A stretch of 64,000 bases of DNA. Origin: Liolophura sinensis (lineage: Eukaryota > Mollusca > Polyplacophora > Chitonida > Chitonidae). Made by a program: the position numbers and the translations under genes. Where the stretch lies: positions 1-64,000 of the forward strand of contig NW_027017970.1 of NCBI RefSeq assembly GCF_032854445.1, in the 5' to 3' direction. Shown here one piece after another: positions 14,074 through 27,300 of the stretch. The notes beneath the pieces were generated by a model. That model was not told the DNA's origin and searched no databases. It was given only the letters and a program-made list of their open reading frames with translations. Numbering within the stretch: position 1 is the first letter of the stretch; each line of letters starts with the position of its first letter.

Positions 14074-14101
14074 TTGCATTTTTGCATGGTGTTTTTGTTA
14101 A
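13577..14101 (+). other. 174-codon open frame, longest in the window, five copies
   Basis: In V monomers of the 13-mer-type units, GAACACTGA is GAACACTCA and the next stop, AATTGA, is AATTGG. The forward frame therefore runs on through a second segment until the 52-bp deletion shifts it to a stop. Identical or near-identical copies lie at 20,602-21,126, 43,525-44,049, 53,292-53,816 and 60,867-61,391. It starts at TTG, not ATG. I recognise no homology. It is most likely a by-product of two substitutions and one deletion in the satellite. Confidence 0.3.
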
Positions 14102-16268
14102 TTGAAACCGGCTACACTGTACTCTGTACAATCGCGATTGGTCATTACTATATTCAACAATTGCCTATAAGTTATGTGCCCTTCGGTAGCCCAGAAGACC
14201 TGAAATTTTTGGGCCAAGCCCATTTAACTCACCCAGCAATTGTCTTATTTCTCAGTCCAAGACAATCTCAATGTCTTTATCTACATGTAGAAAAACCACA
14301 CCATATGTACGTGAAAAACACAAGGTACTTGATACAGTCTGCTGTAAAAAGTACAACTGAACACTGACCCACTTCAGTAAGGTGCCAAAAGATGCGAAAT
14401 TGAGCCAGGCATCAGCAGCTGTTGAAAAATTGCAAATGTTTTTGGTTTCCATGGAGTAAGAGCCGTTGCTGGGCACGTGATTATGACATCAATGATCATT
14501 CAATTGTCACTACAGCCAAAAGTATTGGTCGGAGAGCAATGCGGTTTGCACCATTCGATTTCTCGCCACAAAATACGTCGGATTAGCCTCTTGTCAGCAG
14601 CACTGGAACAATTTTTCCAATTTTGCATTTTTGCCTGGTCTTTTTGTTTATTGAAATCGGCTACACTGTATTATGTACCATCGCCACTGGTCATTATTAT
14701 ATTCAACTTTTGATTACATGTTATGTGCCCTTCGGTAACCCAGAAAAAATCAAATCTTTGGGCTAACCCCATTTAACTCACCCAGCAATTGCCTTACTTC
14801 TAAGTCCAAGACAATCTCAATGTCTTTATCTACATGTAGAAAAACCACACCATTTGTACGTGAAAAACACAAGGTACTTGATACAGTCTGCTGTAAAATG
14901 TACAACTAAACACTGACCCACTTCAGTAAGGTGCCAAAAGATGCGGAATTGAGCCAGGCATCGGCAGCTGTTGAAAAATTGCAAATTTCCGTGGTTTCCA
15001 TGGAATAAGAGCCGTTGCTGGGCACGTGATTATGACATCAATGATCATTCAATTGTCACTACAGCCAAAAGTATTGGTCAGAGAGCAACGCGGTTTGCAC
15101 CATTCGATTTCTCCCCACAAAATCCGTCGGATTAGCCTCTAACTAGTAGCACTGGAACAGTTTTTCCACTTTTGCATTTTTACCTGGTCTTTTTGTTAAT
15201 TGAAATCGGCTACACTGTACTCTGTACAATCGCGACTGGTCATTACTATATTCAACTTTTGACTATAAGTTATGTGCCCTTCGGTAGCCCAGAAGACGAC
15301 AAATGTTTGGGCCAAGCCCATTTAACTCACCCAGCAATTGCCTTACTTCTAAGTGCAAGACAATCTAAATGTCTTTATCTACGTGTAGAAAAACCACACC
15401 TTTTTTACATAAAAATCACAAGGTACTTGATACAGTCTGCTGTAAAAAGTACAACTGAACACTGACCCACATTTATAAGGTGTCAAAAGATGCGGAATTG
15501 GGCCAGGCATCGGCAGTTGTTAAAAACTTGCAAATTTTCCTTGTTTCCATGGAGTAAGAGACGTTGCTATGCACGTGATTATGACATAAATAATCATTCA
15601 ATTGTCTCTACAGCCAAAAGTATTGGTTGGAGAGCAACGCGGATTGCACCATTCGATTTCTCGTCACAAAATACGTCGGATTAGCCTCTTACTAGTAGCA
15701 CTGGAACAGTTTTTCCACTTTTGCATTTTTACCTGGTCATTTTGTTAATTGAAATCGGCTACACTGTACTCTGTACAATCGCGACTGGTCATTACTATAT
15801 TCAACTTTTGACTATAAGTTATGTGCCCTTCGGTAGCCCAGAAGACGTCAAATCTTTGGGCTAAGCCCATTTAACTCACCCAGCAATTGCCTTACTTCTA
15901 AGTCTAAGACAATCTCAATGTCTTTACCTACGTGTAGAAAAACCACACCATTTGTACGTGAAAAACACAAGGTACTTGATACAGTCTGCTGTAAAAAGTA
16001 CAACTGAACACTGACCCACTTCAGTAAGGTGCAAAAAGATGCGGAATTGAGCCAGGCATCGGCAGCTGTTGAAAAATTGCAAATTTCCCTCGTTTCCATG
16101 GAGTAAGAGACGTTGCTGGGCACGTGATTATGACATCAATGATCATTCAATTGTCACTACAGCCAAAAGTATTGGTCGGAGAGCAACGCGGTTTGCACCA
16201 TTCGATTTCTCGTCACAAAATACGTCGGATTAGCCTCTTACCAGCAGCACTGGAACAGTTTTTCCACT

Positions 16269-16817
16269 TTGCATTTTTACCTGGTCTTTTTGTTAATTGA
16301 AATCGGCTACACTGTACTCTGTACAATCGCGACTGGTCATTACTATATTCAACTTTTGACTATAAGTTATGTGCCCTTCGGTAGCCCCGAAGACGTCAAA
16401 TCTTTGGGCTAAGCCCATTTAACTCACCCAGCAATTGTCTTACTTCTAAGTCCAAGACAATCTCAATGTCTTTATCTACGTGTAGAAAAACCAGACCATT
16501 TGTACGTAAAAAACACAAGGTACTTGATACAGTCTGCTGTAAAAAGTACAACTGAACACTGACCCACATTTATAAGGTGCCAAAAGATGCGGAATTGGGC
16601 CAGGCATCGGCAACTGTTAAAAAATTGCAAATATCCCTGGTTTCCATGGAGTAAGAGCCGTTACTGGGCACGTGATTATGACATAAATGATCATTGAATT
16701 GTCTCTACAGCCAAAAGTATTGGTCAGACAGCAACGCGTTTTGCACCATTCGATTTCTTGCCACAAAATACGTCGGATTAGCCTCTTACTAGTAGCACTG
16801 GAACAGTTTTTCCACTT
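16269..16817. repeat. Mosaic monomer at the single-monomer indel
   Basis: Around 16,690-16,760 this copy mixes diagnostic variants. CATTGAATTG and TCTTGCC are typical of the monomer before I, as at 56,957-57,023. GGTCAGACAGC is typical of the monomer before that, at 56,440. The related 14-mer keeps both parents as separate monomers. The alternation of markers suggests deletion with gene conversion, not one clean crossover. Confidence 0.7.
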
Positions 16818-17232
16818 TTGCATTTTTACCTGGTCATTTTGTTAATTGAAATCGGCTACACTGTACTCTGTACAATCGCGACTGGTTATTACTATATTCA
16901 ACTTTTGACTATAAGTTTTGAGCCCTTCGGTAGGCCAGAAGACGATAAATCTTTGGGCCAAGCCCATTTAACTCACCCAGCAATTGCCTTACTTCTAAGT
17001 GCAAGACAATCTCAATGTCTTTATCTACGTGTAGAAAAACCACACCATTTGTACGTGAAAAACACAAGGTACTTGATACAGTCTGCTGTAAAAAGTACAA
17101 CTGAACACTGACCCACTTCAGTAAGGTGCAAAAAGATGCGGAATTGAGCCAGGCATCGGCAGCTGTTGAAAAATTGCAAATTTCCCTGGTTTCCATGGAG
17201 TAAGAGACGTTGCTGGGCACGTGATTATGACA

Positions 17233-17246
17233 TCAATGATCATTGA
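17233..17246. other. 14-bp perfect palindrome TCAATGATCATTGA
   Basis: Nearly all monomers contain the 10-bp palindrome AATGATCATT. In a subset of P monomers flanking substitutions extend it to 14 bp: 10,209, 17,233, 40,156, 49,922 and 57,498. It could be a site for a homodimeric DNA-binding protein. That is inference only. Confidence 0.6.
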
Positions 17247-17379
17247 ATTGTCACTACAGCCAAAAGTATTGGTCGGAGAGCAACGCCGTTTGCACCATTC
17301 GATTTGTCGTCACAAAATACGTCGGATTAGTCTCTTACCAGTTGCACTGGAACAGTTTTTCCACTTTCACATTTTTGCC

Positions 17380-17395
17380 TGGTTTTTTTTTTTAT
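17380..17395 (+). repeat. Poly-T tract marking P monomers
   Basis: P monomers replace the usual GGTCTTTTTGTTAATT with GG, a run of 10-11 T, then ATTGAAGCCGG. They also read TTTCACATTTTT in place of TTTTGCATTTTT. I find them at 4,302, 10,343, 17,367, 24,393, 28,778, 32,620, 37,553, 40,290, 50,057 and 57,632. The tract is 10 T in the first and fifth of these and 11 T in the others. P starts nearly every HOR as I frame them. The choice of P as first monomer is a convention. Confidence 0.85.
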
Positions 17396-19006
17396 TGAAG
17401 CCGGCTACACTGTACTCTGTACAATCGCGACTGGTCATTACTATATTCAACTTTTGACTATAAGTTATGTGCCCTTCGGTAGCCCAGAAGACCTCAAATC
17501 TTTGGGCCAAGCCCATTTAACTCACCCAGCAATTGTCTTACTTCTAAGTCCAAGACAATCTCAATGTCTTTATCTACGTGTAGAAAAACCACACCATTTG
17601 TACGTGAAAAACACAAGGTACTTAATACAGTCTGCTGTAAAAAGTACAACTGAACACTGACCCACTTCAGTAAGGTGCAAAAAGATGCGGAATTGAGCCA
17701 GGCATCGGCAGCTGTTGAAAAATTGCAAATTTCCCTGGTTTCCATGGAGTAAGAGACGTTGCTGGGCACGTGATTATGACATCAATGATCATTCAATTGT
17801 CACTACAGCCAAAAGTATTGGTCGGAGAGCAACGCGGTTTGCACCATTCGATTTCTCGCCACAAAATACGTCGGATTAGCCTCTTGTCAGCAGCACTGGA
17901 ACAGTTTTTCCACTTTTGCATTTTTGCCTGGGTGTTTTGTTAATTGAAATCGGCTACACTGTACTCTGTACAATCGCGACTGGTCATTACTATATTCAAC
18001 TTTTGACTATAAGTTATGTGCCCTTCGGTAGCCCAGAAGACGTCAAATCTTTGGGCTAAGCCCATTTAACTCACCCAGCAATTGTCTTACTTCTAAGTCC
18101 AAGGCAATCTCAATGTCTTTATCTACGTGTAGAAAAACCAGACCATTTGTACATAAAAAAAACAAGGTACTTGATACAGTCTGCTGTAAAAAGTTCAACT
18201 GAACACAGACCCACATGAATAAGGTGCCAAAAGATGCGGAATTGGGCCAGGCATCGGCAGCTGTTAAAAAATTGCAAATATCCCTATTTTCCATGGAGTA
18301 AGAGCCGTTGCTGGGCACGTGATTATGACATCAATGATCATTCAATTGTCGCTACAGCCAAAAGTATTGGTGGGACAGCAACGCGGTTTGCACCATTCGA
18401 TTTCTCGTCACAAAATACGTCGGATTAGCCTCTTACCAGCAGCACTGGAACAGTTTTTCCACTTTTGCATTTTTGCCTGGGTGTTTTGTTAATTGAAATC
18501 GGCTACACTGTACTCTGTACAATCGCGACTGGTCATTACTATATTCAACTTTTGACTATAAGTTATGTGCCCTTCGGTAGCCCAGAAGACGACAAATCTT
18601 TGGGCCAAGCCCATTTAACTCACCCAGCAATTGTCTTACTTCTAAGTGCAAGACAATCTCAATGTCTTTATCTACGTGTAGAAAAACCACACCATTTGTA
18701 CGTGAAAAACACAAGGTACTTGATACAGTCTGCTGTAAAAAGTACAACTCACCCACTTCAGTAAGGTGCCAAAAGATGCGGAATTGAGCCAGGCATCGGC
18801 AGCTGTTGAAAAATTGCAAATTTCCCTGGTTTCCATGGAGTAAGAGACGTTGCTACGCACGTGATTATGACATAAATGATCATTCAATTGTCGCTACAGC
18901 CAAAAGTATTGGTCGGAGAGCAACGCGGTTTGCACCATTCGATTTCTCGTCACAAAATACGTCGGATTAGCCTCTTATCAGCAGCACTGGAACAGTTTTT
19001 CCACTT

Positions 19007-21098
19007 TTGCATTTTTGCCTGGTCTTTTTGTTAATTGAAATCGGCTACACTGTACTCTGTACAATCGCGACTGGTCATTACTATATTCAACTTTTGACTA
19101 TAAGTTATGTGCCCTTCGGTAGCCCAGAAGACGTCAAATCTTTGGGCTAAGCCCATTTAACTCACCCAGCAATTGTGTTACTTCTAAGTCTAAGACAATC
19201 TCAATGTCTTTATCTACGTGTAGAAAAACCAGACCATTTGTACGTAAAAAACACAAGGTACTTGATACAGTCTGCTGTAAAAAGTACAACTGAACACTGA
19301 CCCACATTTATAAGGTGCCAAAAGATGCGGAATTGAGCCAGGCATCGGCAACTGTTAAAAAATTGCAAATATCCCTGGTTTCCATGGAGTAAGAGCCGTT
19401 GCTACGCACGTGATTATGACATAAATGATCTTTCAATTGTCACTAGAGCCAAAATACGTCGGATTAGCCTCTTACCAGTAGCACTGGAACAGTTTTTCCA
19501 CTTTTGCATTTTTGCATGGTGTTTTTGTTAATTGAAACCGGCTACACTGTACTCTGTACAATCGCGATTGGTCATTACTATATTCAACAATTGCCTATAA
19601 GTTATGTGCCCTTCGGTAGCCCAGAAGACCTAAAATCTTTGGGCCAAGCCCATTTAACTCACCCAGCAATTGTCTTATTTCTCAGTCCAAGACAATCTCA
19701 ATGTCTTTATCTACATGTAGAAAAACCACACAATATGTACGTGAAAAACACAAGGTACTTGATACAGTCTGCTGTAAAAAGTACAACTGAACACTGACCC
19801 ACTTCAGTAAGGTGCCAAAAGATGCGAAATTGAGCCAGGCATCAGCAGCTGTTGAAAAATTGCAAATGTTTTTCGTTTCCATGGAGTAAGAGCGGTTGCT
19901 GGGCACGTGATTATGACATCAATGATCATTCAATTGTCACTACAGCCAAAAGTATTGGTCGGAGAGCAACGTGGTTTGCACCATTCGATTTCTCGTCACA
20001 AAATACGTCGGATTAGCCTCTTATCAGCAGCACTGGAACAATTTTTCCAATTTTGCATTTTTGCCTGGTCTTTTTGTTTATTGAAATCGGCTACACTGTA
20101 TTATGTACCATCGCCACTGGTCATTATTATATTCAACTTTTGATTACATGTTATGTGCCCTTCGGTAACCCAGAAGAAGTCAAATCTTTGGGCTAACCCC
20201 ATTTAACTCACCCAGCAATTGCCTTACTTCTAAGTCCAAGACAATCTCAATGTCTTTATCTACATGTAGAAAAACCACACCATTTGTACGTGAAAAACAC
20301 AAGGTACTTGATACAGTCTGCTGTAAAATGTACAACTAAACACTGACCCACTTCAGTAAGGTGCCAAAAGATGCGGAATTGAGCCAGGCATCGGCAGCTG
20401 TTGAAAAATTGCAAATTTCCCTGGTTTCCATGGAATAAGAGCCGTTGCTGGGCACGTGATTATGACATAAATGATCATTCAATTGTCACTACAGCCAAAA
20501 GTATTGGTCGGAGAGCAACGCGGTTTGCACCATTTAAATTCTCGTCACAAAATACGTCGGATTAGCCTCTTAATAGTTGCACTGGAACAGTTTTTCCACT
20601 TTTGCATTTTTGCCTGGTGTTTTTGTTAATTGAAGCCGGCTACACTGTACTCTGTACAATCGCGACTGGTCATTACTATATTCAACTTTTGACTATAAGT
20701 TATGTGCCCTTCGGTAGTCCAGAAGACGGCAAATCTTTGGGCCAAGCCCATTTAACTCACCCAGCAATTGCCTTACTTCTAAGTGCAAGACAATCTCAAT
20801 GTCTTTATTTACGTGTAGAAAAACCACACCATTTGTACATAAAAAACACAAGGTACTTAATACAGTCTGCTGTAAAAAGTACAACTGAACACTCACCCAC
20901 TTCAGTAAGGTGCAAAAAGATGTGGAATTGGGCCAGGCATCGGCAGTTGTTAAAAACTTGCAAATTTTCCTGGTTTCCATGGAGTAAGAGCCGTTGCTAC
21001 GCACGTGATTATGACATAAATGATCTTTCAATTGTCACTAGAGCCAAAATACGTCGGATTAGCCTCTTACCAGTAGCACTGGAACAGTTTTTCCACTT
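19007..21098. repeat. 497-bp monomer pair block (second copy)
   Basis: The short monomers are 19,007-19,503 and 20,602-21,098. The CAAAA junctions and linked substitutions are identical to the first block, at an offset of 7,024-7,025 bp. Confidence 0.92.
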
Positions 21099-24000
21099 TT
21101 GCATTTTTGCATGGTGTTTTTGTTAATTGAAACCGGCTACACTGTACTCTGTACAATCGCGATTGGTCATTACTATATTCAACAATTGCCTATAAGTTAT
21201 GTGCCCTTCGGTAGCCCAGAAGACCTGAAATTTTTGGGCCAAGCCCATTTAACTCACCCAGCAATTGTCTTATTTCTCAGTCCAAGACAATCTCAATGTC
21301 TTTATCTACATGTAGAAAAACCACACCATATGTACGTGAAAAACACAAGGTACTTGATACAGTCTGCTGTAAAAAGTACAACTGAACACTGACCCACTTC
21401 AGTAAGGTGCCAAAAGATGCGGAATTGAGCCAGGCATCAGCAGCTGTTGAAAAATTGCAAATGTTTTTGGTTTCCATGGAGTAAGAGCCGTTGCTGGGCA
21501 CGTGATTATGATATCAATGATCATTCAATTGTCACTACAGCCAAAAGTATTGGTCGGAGAGCAACGCGGTTTGCACCATTCGATTTCTCGCCACAAAATA
21601 CGTCGGATTAGCCTCTTGTCAGCAGCACTGGAACAATTTTTCCAATTTTGCATTTTTGCCTGGTCTTTTTGTTTATTGAAATCGGCTACACTGTATTATG
21701 TACCATCGCCACTGGTCATTATTATATTCAACTTTTGATTACATGTTATGTGCCCTTCGGTAACCCAGAAAAAATCAAATCTTTGGGCTAACCCCATTTA
21801 ACTCACCCAGCAATTGCCTTACTTCTAAGTCCAAGACAATCTCAATGTCTTTATCTACATGTAGAAAAACCACACCATTTGTACGTGAAAAACACAAGGT
21901 ACTTGATACAGTCTGCTGTAAAATGTACAACTAAACACTGACCCACTTCAGTAAGGTGCCAAAAGATGCGGAATTGAGCCAGGCATCGGCAGCTGTTGAA
22001 AAATTGCAAATTTCCCTGGTTTCCATGGAATAAGAGCCGTTGCTGGGCACGTGATTATGACATCAATGATCATTCAATTGTCACTACAGCCAAAAGTATT
22101 GGTCAGAGAGCAACGCGGTTTGCACCATTCGATTTCTCCCCACAAAATCCGTCGGATTAGCCTCTAACTAGTAGAACTGGAACAGTTTTTCCACTTTTGC
22201 ATTTTTACCTGGTCTTTTTGTTAATTGAAATCGGCTACACTGTACTCTGTACAATCGCGACTGGTCATTACTATATTCAACTTTTGACTATAAGTTATGT
22301 GCCCTTCGGTAGCCCAGAAGACGACAAATCTTTGGGCCAAGCCCATTTAACTCACCCAGCAATTGCCTTACTTCTAAGTGCAAGACAATCTAAATGTCTT
22401 TATCTACGTGTAGAAAAACCACACCTTTTTTACATAAAAATCACAAGGTACTTGATACAGTCTGCTGTAAAAAGTACAACTGAACACTGACCCACATTTA
22501 TAAGGTGTCAAAAGATGCGGAATTGGGCCAGGCATCGGCAGTTGTTAAAAACTTGCAAATTTTCCTTGTTTCCATGGAGTAAGAGACGTTGCTATGCACG
22601 TGATTATGACATAAATAATCATTCAATTGTCTCTACAGCCAAAAGTATTGGTTGGAGAGCAACGCGGATTGCACCATTCGATTTCTCGTCACAAAATACG
22701 TCGGATTAGCCTCTTACTAGTAGCACTGGAACAGTTTTTCCACTTTTGCATTTTTACCTGGTCATTTTGTTAATTGAAATCGGCTACACTGTACTCTGTA
22801 CAATCGCGACTGGTCATTACTATATTCAACTTTTGACTATAAGTTATGTGCCCTTCGGTAGCCCAGAAGACGACAAATCTTTGGGCCAAGCCCATTTAAC
22901 TCACCCAGCAATTGCCTTACTTCTAAGTCTAAGACAATCTCAATGTCTTTATCTACGTGTAGAAAAACCACACCATTTGTACATGAAAAACACAAGGTAC
23001 TTTATACAGTCTGCTGTAAAAAGTACAACTAAACACTGACCCACATTTATAAGGTGCCAAAAGATGCGGAATTGGGCCAGGCATCGGCAGTTGTTAAAAA
23101 ATTGCAAATTTTCCTGGTTTCCATGGAGTAAGAGCCGTTGCTACGCACGTGATTATGACATAAATGATCATTCAATTGTCGCTACAGCCAAAAGCATTGG
23201 TCGGAGAGCAACGCGGATTGCACCATTCGATTTCTCGTCACAAATTACGTCGGATTAGCCTCTTACGAGTAGCACTGGAACAGTTTTTCCACTTTTGCAT
23301 TTTTACCTGGTCTTTTTGTTAATTGAAATCGGCTACACTGTACTCTGTACAATCGCGACTGGTCATTACTATATTCAACTTTTGACTATAAGTTATGTGC
23401 CCTTCGGTAGCCCAGAAGACGACAAATCTTTGGGCCAAGCCCATTTAACTCACCCAGCAATTGCCTTACTTCTAAGTCTAAGACAATCTCAATGTCTTTA
23501 CCTACGTGTAGAAAAACCAGACCATTTGTACGTGAAAAACACAAGGTACTTGATACAGTCTGCTGTAAAAAGTACAACTGAACACTGACCCACTTCAGTA
23601 AGGTGCAAAAAGATGCGGAATTGAGCCAGGCATCGGCAGCTGTTGAAAAATTGCAAATTTCCCTGGTTTCCATGGAGTAAGAGACGTTGCTGGGCACGTG
23701 ATTATGACATCAATGATCATTCAATTGTCACTACAGCCAAAAGTATTGGTCGGAGAGCAACGCGGTTTGCACCATTCGATTTCTCGTCACAAAATACGTC
23801 GGATTAGCCTCTTACCAGCAGCACTGGAACAGTTTTTCCACTTTTGCATTTTTACCTGGTCTTTTTGTTAATTGAAATCGGCTACACTGTACTCTGTACA
23901 ATCGCGACTGGTTATTACTATATTCAACTTTTGACTATAAGTTTTGAGCCCTTCGGTAGGCCAGAAGACGATAAATCTTTGGGCCAAGCCCATTTAACTC

Positions 24001-24392
24001 ACCCAGCAATTGCCTTACTTCTAAGTGCAAGACAATCTCAATGTCTTTATCTACGTGTAGAAAAACCACACCATTTGTACGTGAAAAACACAAGGTACTT
24101 GATACAGTCTGCTGTAAAAAGTACAACTGAACACTGACCCACTTCAGTAAGGTGCAAAAAGATGCGGAATTGAGCCAGGCATCGGCAGCTGTTGAAAAAT
24201 TGCAAATTTCCCTGGTTTCCATGGAGTAAGAGACGTTGCTGGGCACGTGATTATGACATCAATGATCATTCAATTGTCACTACAGCCAAAAGTATTGGTC
24301 AGAGAGCAACGCGGTTTGCACCATTCGATTTGTCGTCACAAAATACGTCGGATTAGTCTCTTACCAGTTGCACTGGAACAGTTTTTCCACTT

Positions 24393-27300
24393 TCACATTT
24401 TTGCCTGGTTTTTTTTTTTATTGAAGCCGGCTACACTGTACTCTGTACAATCGCGACTGGTCATTACTATATTCAACTTTTGACTATAAGTTATGTGCCC
24501 TTCGGTAGCCCAGAAGACGTCAAATCTTTGGGCCAAGCCCATTTAACTCACCCAGCAATTGTCTTACTTCTAAGTCCAAGACAATCTCAATGTCTTTATC
24601 TACGTGTAGAAAAACCACACCATTTGTACGTGAAAAACACAAGGTACTTAATACAGTCTGCTGTAAAAAGTACAACTGAACACTGACCCACTTCAGTAAG
24701 GTGCAAAAAGATGCGGAATTGAGCCAGGCATCGGCAGCTGTTGAAAAATTGCAAATTTCCCTGGTTTCCATGGAGTAAGAGACGTTGCTGGGCACGTGAT
24801 TATGACATCAATGATCATTCAATTGTCACAACAGCCAAAAGTATTGGTCGGAGAGCAACGCGGTTTGCACCATTCGATTTCTCGTCACAAAATACGTCGG
24901 ATTAGCCTTTTACCAGCAGCACTGGAACAGTTTTTCCACTTTTGCATTTTTGCCTGGGTGTTTTGTTAATTGAAATCGGCTACACTGTACTCTGTACAAT
25001 CGCGACTGGTCATTACTATATTCAACTTTTGACTATAAGTTATGTGCCCTTCGGTAGCCCAGAAGACGACAAATCTTTGGGCCAAGCCCATTTAACTCAC
25101 CCAGCAATTGCCTTACTTCTAAGTGCAAGACAATCTCAATGTCTTTATCTACGTGTAGAAAAACCACACCATTTGTACGTGAAAAACACAAGGTACTTGA
25201 TACAGTCTGCTGTAAAAAGTACAACTGACCCACTTCAGTAAGGTGCCAAAAGATGCGGAATTGAGCCAGGCATCGGCAGCTGTTGAAAAATTGCAAATTT
25301 CCCTGGTTTCCATGGAGTAAGAGACGTTGCTACGCACGTGATTATGACATAAATGATCATTCAATTGTCGCTACAGCCAAAAGTATTGGTCGGACAGCAT
25401 CGCGGTTTGCACCATTCGATTTCTCGTCACAAAATACGTCGGATTAGCATCTTACTAGTAGCACTGGAACAGTTTTTCCACTTTTGCATTTTTGCCTGGT
25501 GTTTTTGTTAATTGAAGCCGGCTACACTGTACTCTGTACAATCGCGACTGGTCATTACTATATTTAACTTTTGACTATAAGTTATGTGCCCTTCGGTAGT
25601 CCAGAAGACGGCAAATCTTTGGGCGAAGCCCATTTAACTCTCCCAGCAATTGCCTTACTTCTAAGTGCAAGACAATCTCAATGTCTTTATCTACGTGTAG
25701 AAAAACCACACCATTTGTACATAAAAAACACAAGGTACTTCATACAGTCTGCTGTAAAAAGTACAACTGAACACTGACCCACATTTATAGGGTGCCAAAA
25801 GATGCGGAATTGGGCCAGGCATCGGCAGTTGTTAAAAAATTGCAAATTTTCCTGGTTTCCATGGAGTAAGAGCCGTTGCTACGCACGTGATTATGACATA
25901 AATGATCATTGAATTGTCGCTACAGCCAAAAGTATTGGTTGGAGAGCAACGCGGATTGCACCATTCGATTTCTCGTCACAAATTACGTCGGATTAGCCTC
26001 TTACTAGTAGCACTGGAACAGTTTTTCCACTTTTGCATTTTTACCTGGTCTTTTTGTTAATTGAAATCGGCTACACTGTACTCTGTACAATCGCGACTGG
26101 TTATTACTATATTCAACTTTTGACTATAAGTTTTGAGCCCTTCGGTAGGCCAGAAGACGATAAATCTTTGGGCCAAGCCCATTTAACTCACCCAGCAATT
26201 GCCTTACTTCTAAGTGCAAGACAATCTCAATGTCTTTATCTACGTGTAGAAAAACCACACCATTTGTACGTGAAAAACACAAGGTACTTGATACAGTCTG
26301 CTGTAAAAAGTACAACTTAACACTGACCCACATTTATAGGGTGCCAAAAGATGCGGAATTGGGCCAGGCATCGACAGTTGTTAAAAAATTGCAAATTTTC
26401 CTGGTTTCCATGGAGTAAGAGCCGTTGCTACGCACGTGATTATGACATAAATGATCATTCAATTGTCGCTACAGCCAAAAGTATTGGTTGGAGAGCAACG
26501 CGGATTGCACCATTCGATTTCTCGTCACAAATTACGTCGGATTAGCCTCTTACGAGTAGCACTGGAACAGTTTTTCCACTTTTGCATTTTTACCTGGTCT
26601 TTTTGTTAATTGAAATCGGCTACACTGTACTCTGTACAATCGCGACTGGTCATTACTATATTCAACTTTTGACTATAAGTTATGTGCCCTTCGGTAGCCC
26701 AGAAGACGACAAATCTTTGGGCCAAGCCCATTTAACTCACCCAGCAATTGCCTTACTTCTAAGTCTAAGACAATCTCAATGTCTTTACCTACGTGTAGAA
26801 AAACCACACCATTTGTACGTGAAAAACACAAGGTACTTGATACAGTCTGCTGTAAAAAGTACAACTGAACACTGACCCACTTCAGTAAGGTGCAAAAAGA
26901 TGCGGAATTGAGCCAGGCATCGGCAGCTGTTGAAAAATTGCAAATTTCCCTCGTTTCCATGGAGTAAGAGACGTTGCTGGGCACGTGATTATGACATCAA
27001 TGATCATTCAATTGTCACTACAGCCAAAAGTATTGGTCGGAGAGCAACGCGGTTTGCACCATTCGATTTCTCGTCACAAAATACGTCGGATTAGCCTCTT
27101 ACCAGCAGCACTGGAACAGTTTTTCCACTTTTGCATTTTTACCTGGTCTTTTTGTTAATTGAAATCGGCTACACTGTACTCTGTACAATCGCGACTGGTC
27201 ATTACTATATTCAACTTTTGACTATAAGTTATGTGCCCTTCGGTAGCCCCGAAGACGTCAAATCTTTGGGCTAAGCCCATTTAACTCACCCAGCAATTGT

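Larger units (their letters stand above)
9712..14210. repeat. Duplicated block paired with 39,663-44,158, copy 1
   Basis: Anchors 9,792 to 14,074 pair with 39,743 to 44,022 at offsets of 29,947-29,951 bp. The match stops at the switch point in the M monomer, where the partner changes to P-type sequence. Confidence 0.8.
10343..17366. repeat. HOR block: 13-mer, copy A1
   Basis: Order is P, W1, W2, Y, M, C, V, M, C, Y, I, Y, I. Anchors are 10,343, 10,892, 11,441, 11,983, 12,480, 13,029, 13,577, 14,074, 14,623, 15,172, 15,721, 16,269 and 16,818. The 7,024-bp length equals ten monomers of about 549 bp, two of 497 bp and one of 542 bp, less a base or two of indels. Its closest relative is the 14-mer at 50,057-57,631, which carries one extra monomer near the 3' end. 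Confidence 0.88.
4475..23735. repeat. Large duplicated block, copy 1 of 2
   Basis: This stretch (11-mer, 13-mer, then most of a 13-mer) corresponds monomer by monomer to 44,196-64,000. The offset is about 39,715-39,720 bp up to about 16.3 kb and 40,265 bp after about 16.8 kb. The single step of about 549 bp marks one monomer present only in the other copy. Shared rare variants include TTTATTAAAATCGG (6,520 and 46,235), GCATGTGATT (6,895 and 46,610) and GACGATATATC (9,365 and 49,081). Confidence 0.88.
17367..24392. repeat. HOR block: 13-mer, copy A2
   Basis: Order is P, W1, W2, C, M, C, V, M, C, Y, I, Y, Y over 7,026 bp. It matches A1 closely for the first ten monomers. It differs in the last three: the I monomer at 22,746 reads GACGAC with GGGCCA and ends in CAACTAAACAC, where A1 has GACGTC with GGGCTA. 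Its best partner is 57,632-64,000 at a constant offset of 40,265 bp. Both share, for example, ATTATGATATCAATG at 21,505 and 61,770. Confidence 0.88.

Noticed and set aside
17380-17395. Pol III terminator or retroposon tail at the P-type T-run
   Set aside because: The T-run lies inside a monomer of normal length and replaces GGTCTTTTTGTTAATT base for base. There is no target-site duplication and no inserted element.
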